Origin: JBJHBY01 sp050485745
GTDB lineage: Bacteria > Pseudomonadota > Gammaproteobacteria > Pseudomonadales > CAMLJR01
DNA: 17,414 nt
NCBI GenBank assembly: GCA_050485745.1
Contig: JBJHBY010000048.1
Location: forward strand, 1-17,414
Reading direction: 5' to 3'
Numbering within the stretch: position 1 is the first letter of the stretch; each line of letters opens with the position of its first letter. The notes below the pieces were generated by a model that was not told the origin of the DNA, searched no databases, and saw only the letters and a program-made list of their open reading frames with translations. The position numbers were made by a program, and so were the translations under genes. Positions 14,173 through 17,414 of this stretch are shown piece by piece.

Positions 14173-14374
14173 CGGAGAAGTCCGCCACGGAGAAGCGCAG
14201 GGGCCTGCGCTTGTTGGCCAGCGCCAGGGCGATCCGCTGCTCCGCCTTGAGCAGCTCGTCCATGCTGCGGTAAGTGACCGTGCGGTCCGCCTGGCGCACG
14301 GTCAACTCGCCGGTGGCAATGGCCCGGCGAACGGCGTCAAGATCGACCTGGGTGAAGGACATGCAGGCGAGCAT
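14165..14374 (-). CDS. head-tail joining protein, gpW-like (69 aa, or 65 from the inner ATG)
   Basis: A 69-residue protein of the same size as lambda gpW (68), located before the portal as in lambda. It has an N-terminal helix (FTQVDLDAVRRAIATGELTV), a short beta hairpin (VRQADRTVTYRSM) and a second helix (DELLKAEQRIALALANKRRP), which is the gpW fold order. gpW closes the portal after packaging and accepts gpFII. Two ATGs are possible, 14374 and 14362; the inner one (MSFTQVDLD) better fits family starts, and neither has a clear ribosome binding site. An AT-rich dyad lies just upstream. It overlaps the portal gene. Confidence 0.82.
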   Translation of the reverse strand: MLACMSFTQVDLDAVRRAIATGELTVRQADRTVTYRSMDELLKAEQRIALALANKRRPLRFSVADFSDG

Positions 14375-14385
14375 GCCGCTGGGGG

Positions 14386-14414
14386 ATTCGCATTTTAAGG
14401 CAAAAATTGCGAAT
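14386..14414. promoter_or_regulatory. AT-rich dyad/hairpin between the Mor-like and gpW-like genes
   Basis: ATTCGCA and TGCGAAT form a seven-base inverted repeat at the ends of this 29-base element; an inner four-base A/T stem can extend it after one bulged base, with a six-base loop. It is much richer in A/T than its surroundings and lies in the only free gap (14375-14419) of the packaging genes. The minus strand also reads TAAAAT (14397-14392), a good -10 match with no -35 element, the arrangement of promoters that need a Mor-type activator. It could be an operator, a promoter or an RNA hairpin. Confidence 0.4.
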
Positions 14415-14419
14415 AAATT

Positions 14420-14752
14420 TCAGAGCACCCATTCATCCGAGCCCAGCCCGGGCGAGCGCTTGCGGCGTACCTGCCCAGAGCGCCAGCGATACACGGTGCT
14501 CACATGCACGCCGACCTTGCGTGCGACGGCCTCCGGATCCGAGCCCTGGCCGAGCAGATCGAGCGCCATCTGACGATCGTTGATGCGCCCCTCGCCGGGA
14601 ATGTAATGTTTGTCCGGGCCGAAGTCCCGCCGCAGCATGGTCTCCACGCGCTGCGCGATGGCCTCGCCGTCCTCGCGCGCGAGGTGCCGCTCCTGCGCCG
14701 CCTCCACGATGGTGGCCCGGATGGCATCGAGGATGGCGCAGGCCTCGGTCAC
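14420..14752 (-). CDS. Mor-like helix-turn-helix protein with a terminase-like C-terminal tail (110 aa)
   Basis: A 110-residue protein whose ATG overlaps the terminase stop by four bases. N-terminal helices (to about 44) are followed by FGPDKHYIPGEG (44-55), like the GG-x-x-YIP motif of the Mor/Martha family, then a helix-turn-helix at about 73-92 (PEAVARKVGVHVSTVYRW). Mor activates middle transcription of phage Mu. Here the gene lies inside the packaging operon. The last residues, RSPGLGSDEWVL, nearly repeat the end of the terminase large subunit just upstream (RSGLGSDDWVL), with mostly different codons. Possible roles: regulator of the late genes, or a DNA-binding packaging factor that docks where the terminase docks. 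The HTH call is firm; the role is open. Confidence 0.8.
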   Translation of the reverse strand: MTEACAILDAIRATIVEAAQERHLAREDGEAIAQRVETMLRRDFGPDKHYIPGEGRINDRQMALDLLGQGSDPEAVARKVGVHVSTVYRWRSGQVRRKRSPGLGSDEWVL

Positions 14753-16854
14753 AAGACCCAGTCGTCAGAGCCGAGACCACTGCGCCGCGGCCGCGGCCGC
14801 TGGCGCTTCGTGGCTGTCGCAGCCACGGTTCCCCGTGGAACATCCCCCGGCTCTGTCTTGTCCCTGGGTTTGGTCGAGCCCTCAGAGAACAGATCCGCCT
14901 GCAGGATCCGCTTCTCGAGCGCATCCCACTGCGCCGGTGTCATCAGATGCGTCTTGCGGCTGCGGGCGGCATGCAGGGCATAGACCTCACAGTCCAGGAA
15001 CTCGTTGGGCTTGCCGGCTTTTTGCTGCCATACCAGCTTGCCGCGGTGCCGGCGGCTGGGCGCCTTGACCTCCGCCAGCAGCTGGTCGAAGTAATCGGCC
15101 CTCACGTTTTTGAACCAGTGCATCCGCCCGGGCCCGTCGCCGCGCAGGTTGATTCGCCCGGTGTTCTCCTGGCCGCCTAGGATCAGGTCCTTGGCCTTGG
15201 AGGTTCCGACCATGTAGGGCCGAAGGCCGTACTTGGCGGCCTTGGTCGGGCGCATGGGGTCGATGGATCGGCGCGATGGGACGGTGTAGATCTCGCGGCT
15301 GCCGTCCCGCTCGCTGTCTCCCTTGCCGGCCATGATGTAGTCACGCAGGTGCGGGTACTTGCGCTGCATCGTGCGCACGAAGTCGTAAACCGCGTCGTTG
15401 GTGTTGCCGTCCGAGGAGTCCAGCGTCATGGCCGAGACGAACATCTCACGCCCGTTGACGTGCTGGACCGGGCTGAATAACCGGGCCTCCAGGTGCTCCC
15501 ACACGGGATCCTTGCGGTCGTTCACCACGCCATACATCTCGTCGGCGTACAGGAGCCACGATTCCTCGCCACGCCCCCAGGCCTTGAGCTTGACCGCGAT
15601 CCGGTCGTGCTGGAAGTCGACGCCGGCGGTGATGAGCAGCCCGCCTTCCTGAACCTGCAGCGGCGGGTAGTCCTCGGCGCGTTCGGCCAGGACTTCCGCT
15701 TCCACTTGGCCGGCGGTGTACTCGTAGGGCAGGCCCTCGGTGGAGTTGACGAACGCGATCAGGTCGCCCTCGTCACCCTCGGTGGCCAGCTTGTGCTTCG
15801 CCGCCAGATACTTGCGTGCCAAGGCCACGACGCGCGAGGCCTTCCAGCCCGCGAGCAGCTCCGGGATGTGGAATCCGGCCACGCCGTTGAATTGCTTGCC
15901 GGCAACCCAGCGACCCACGTGCACGTTCGCGATGCGCTGGTCGTCGCTCCACACGCATCCGCAATGCGGGCAAGCGTAGCGCGCGGACTCCGGGACTCCT
16001 GGGCCGTAGACCGGATCCTGCCGGGCCGGGTCTTCGTCCAGCGCCACGTTCTCCCAGGTGAGGACGTGTTCGTCGCCGCACTCGTGGCAGGGCACCATGA
16101 GACGGCGCTGGTCCGACATCTCGTAGGCCGCCTCGACAGCGGACAGGCCCTTGATTGTCGGCGTGCCCCCGTAGAGCATGAAGGCGTCGTCGTAGGTTTT
16201 CTTCCGTTCCTCGAGCAGCTTGATCGTGTCGCCCTGGCCCTTGACGTTGGTGTTTGCGTCGTCCGGCTCCTCCACGGCAACGAACGGCGCCGGCGTGGAT
16301 TTCACCGAACTGGGCGAGTTCGATCCCACTAGCTTCAAGAACCCGCCCGGGAACTTCTTGAACAACGCCCGGTTCCCGTCCTTGCGGGCCCGCAGATCGA
16401 CAAGGTCGCAGAGCACGGGAGTGCTCTTGACCATGGGCGCGAACTTCTCGTCGGCGTACTCCCTGGCGGCGCCCTCCTTGGGGAACATCAGGACCATCGG
16501 CGTCGGGCAGGTGTGGATCCGCCGGCCGATCACGTTGTTCAACACCCCGGAGGTCCACGCCACCTGCGCGGCCTTCATGGCCACCACCATCTCCACGTTC
16601 GGGTCGTCGCAGGCCTCAAGGATCCCCCGGACCCAGGGTGTGACCTCGGACCGGTACTTGCCCGGGCGGCCGGTCTCCTCGGACGACAGGAACCGATACT
16701 TCTCCGCCCACTCGAGCGTGCCGATCCGCTCAGGAGGCGCGAACCGCACCATCGCGCGCGACACCCGCTTCGCCACCGCACGCTGCATCTGCACGCGAAG
16801 GTGCGGCGACAAGTCGCGCGGCCGGTAGGCCTGCAGGGGCATGACCGCGCTCAT
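14749..16854 (-). CDS. terminase large subunit, lambda GpA family (701 aa)
   Basis: The motor and nuclease that cuts concatemeric DNA and pumps it into the prohead. The N-terminal ATPase carries VVAMKAAQVAWTSGVLNN (91-107): lysine K94 sits at the front of the loop as in lambda gpA's deviant Walker A, and the classical GKT is replaced by AWT. Walker B reads FVAVEEPDD (191-199). A zinc ribbon has CHEC (256-259) and CPHC (295-298). Nuclease acids are likely D413 (GVDFQHDR), D479 (LDSSDG) and D621 (FLDCEVYALHA). Length fits the family (lambda gpA: 641). The C-terminus is basic and ends GLGSDDWVL; in lambda the gpA C-terminus binds the prohead. ATG 16854 overlaps the Nu1 stop (ATGA) and has AGAGG upstream. 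Confidence 0.95.
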   Translation of the reverse strand: MSAVMPLQAYRPRDLSPHLRVQMQRAVAKRVSRAMVRFAPPERIGTLEWAEKYRFLSSEETGRPGKYRSEVTPWVRGILEACDDPNVEMVVAMKAAQVAWTSGVLNNVIGRRIHTCPTPMVLMFPKEGAAREYADEKFAPMVKSTPVLCDLVDLRARKDGNRALFKKFPGGFLKLVGSNSPSSVKSTPAPFVAVEEPDDANTNVKGQGDTIKLLEERKKTYDDAFMLYGGTPTIKGLSAVEAAYEMSDQRRLMVPCHECGDEHVLTWENVALDEDPARQDPVYGPGVPESARYACPHCGCVWSDDQRIANVHVGRWVAGKQFNGVAGFHIPELLAGWKASRVVALARKYLAAKHKLATEGDEGDLIAFVNSTEGLPYEYTAGQVEAEVLAERAEDYPPLQVQEGGLLITAGVDFQHDRIAVKLKAWGRGEESWLLYADEMYGVVNDRKDPVWEHLEARLFSPVQHVNGREMFVSAMTLDSSDGNTNDAVYDFVRTMQRKYPHLRDYIMAGKGDSERDGSREIYTVPSRRSIDPMRPTKAAKYGLRPYMVGTSKAKDLILGGQENTGRINLRGDGPGRMHWFKNVRADYFDQLLAEVKAPSRRHRGKLVWQQKAGKPNEFLDCEVYALHAARSRKTHLMTPAQWDALEKRILQADLFSEGSTKPRDKTEPGDVPRGTVAATATKRQRPRPRRSGLGSDDWVL

Positions 16855-17363
16855 TCATCAACCTCTTCGACAACTGGCAGCTCTTCGACGTCATCAATCT
16901 CCGGCGCCGCATGGTATTCACTGAGGCGGGTCAGGGCCTCGTCGGTGATCGGGTCCACGATCCGAAGGTCCAGATCGATGTCGTAGCGCTGGTCGATCTC
17001 GGGCTTGATCCGTCTGCCCAGCCCCAGGATCACTCCACGGGCTGCCAGCACTGCGTGCTCCCACATCGAGTCCGCGGCGATGGCCTCGGCCAGCTCGTCG
17101 CAGTTGCGCATCAGCTCAAGCTCCAGGCGATCACCCTGCAGCCGCTCCAGTCGTTCCTTCTGGCTCTCCCGCTTTTCCCCGGCCAGAAGCTGCTGCAGTC
17201 GCCACTCAATCACCTCCGCCGTGTCGTACTGGTTGTCGTGCCCGCGATCCGCCAGGTGTCGCACCGGCATCCCTTTCTGTTGCCAGTCCGTCACGGTCCG
17301 CTGCGAGACTCCCATGATCTCAGCCAGCTGCCTCTTGTTGACCACCAACCCCGACACGCTCAA
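16851..17363 (-). CDS. terminase small subunit, Nu1 family (170 aa)
   Basis: The DNA-recognition subunit of the packaging enzyme, 170 residues (lambda Nu1: 181). A winged helix-turn-helix occupies about residues 9-34 (NKRQLAEIMGVSQRTVTDWQ then KGMPV), the typical Nu1 start; a charged helix (KRESQKERLERLQGDRLELE) follows, and the C-terminal part (about 85-130) and acidic tail would bind the large subunit. The start is TTG at 17363 with AAGGGG five bases upstream; a GTG at 17357 is the alternative, and an in-frame TAG at 17384-17382 rules out a much longer form. The Nu1/GpA pair predicts cos-type packaging, with cos probably just right of this window. Confidence 0.9.
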   Translation of the reverse strand: MSVSGLVVNKRQLAEIMGVSQRTVTDWQQKGMPVRHLADRGHDNQYDTAEVIEWRLQQLLAGEKRESQKERLERLQGDRLELELMRNCDELAEAIAADSMWEHAVLAARGVILGLGRRIKPEIDQRYDIDLDLRIVDPITDEALTRLSEYHAAPEIDDVEELPVVEEVDE

Positions 17364-17381
17364 ACTAACCCCTTGAATCCA

Positions 17382-17414
17382 CTAGGTAAGGAAGCCAAAG
17401 CCCCAGCCATATCT
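17382..17414 (-). other. possible 3' end of an upstream gene
   Basis: The frame read from the right edge gives RYGWGFGFLT and then TAG. Ten codons are too few to identify a gene; the stretch could equally be non-coding leader or part of a cos region. Confidence 0.15.

Noticed and set aside
17364..17414. cos site upstream of the small terminase gene
   Set aside because: Expected near here from the Nu1/GpA pair, but only 51 bases remain and I see no dyad cut site or repeated binding motifs; it probably lies outside the window.
1..17414. tRNA genes, CRISPR arrays, insertion sequences and attachment sites
   Set aside because: I found no cloverleaf, regularly spaced repeats, transposase frames or tRNA-end duplications; coding genes fill nearly all of the sequence.

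Overview
The window is almost entirely the structural (late) module of a tailed phage or prophage with a long non-contractile tail. Its genes run leftwards on the minus strand, from DNA packaging at the right end to the tail tip at the left edge. The DNA is GC-rich (mostly about 60-70% in the lines I sampled), the genes are closely packed with ATGA, GTGA and TGATG overlaps, and the families are typical of phages of GC-rich Proteobacteria. I see no host gene, integrase, lysis gene, tRNA or CRISPR array, so whether this is a prophage or a free phage cannot be decided here.

Layout in transcription order (right to left). Packaging and head: terminase small subunit (Nu1 type), terminase large subunit (lambda GpA type), a small Mor-like helix-turn-helix protein, a gpW-like head-completion protein, a lambda-type portal, a ClpP-like protease fused to a Mu gpT-like major capsid protein, a DUF2190 capsid cement protein and a gpFII-like joining protein. 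Tail: terminator, tube protein, a G/GT-type assembly chaperone pair joined by a -1 frameshift site, a minor tail protein Z homologue, the tape measure, two distantly related virion proteins, a large baseplate-like protein, a DUF2163/BR0599 hub protein, two small tail-tip proteins and the first 65 codons of a gpJ-like tail-tip protein. The genome is mosaic: lambda-like packaging and connector, Mu-like capsid fold, and a tail tip of the kind found in B3/D3112-like phages and gene transfer agents.

Points that stand out. (1) The Mor-like protein and the terminase large subunit end in nearly the same peptide, GLGSD(D/E)WVL, although their codons differ; this suggests a shared docking tail on a packaging motor and on a DNA-binding protein. 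(2) One small gene lies on the opposite strand inside the tail operon, with a strong ribosome binding site, and encodes a membrane protein with paired CxxC motifs of LITAF-like layout. (3) A textbook TTTTTTC slippery heptamer joins the two chaperone frames. (4) The protease-capsid fusion carries a strong internal start that would release the capsid protein on its own; two rare arginine codons there appear to be kept for the ribosome binding site. (5) Two hairpins or dyads lie in the only real intergenic gaps of the head region. (6) One of the two related virion proteins sits in a local GC trough.

The genes together describe one assembly line: Nu1 and the large subunit cut and pump DNA through the portal into a shell built by the protease-capsid polyprotein and locked by cement protein; gpW-like and FII-like proteins finish the neck; the tail is built separately on the hub with the tape measure and GT chaperone, then capped by the terminator.
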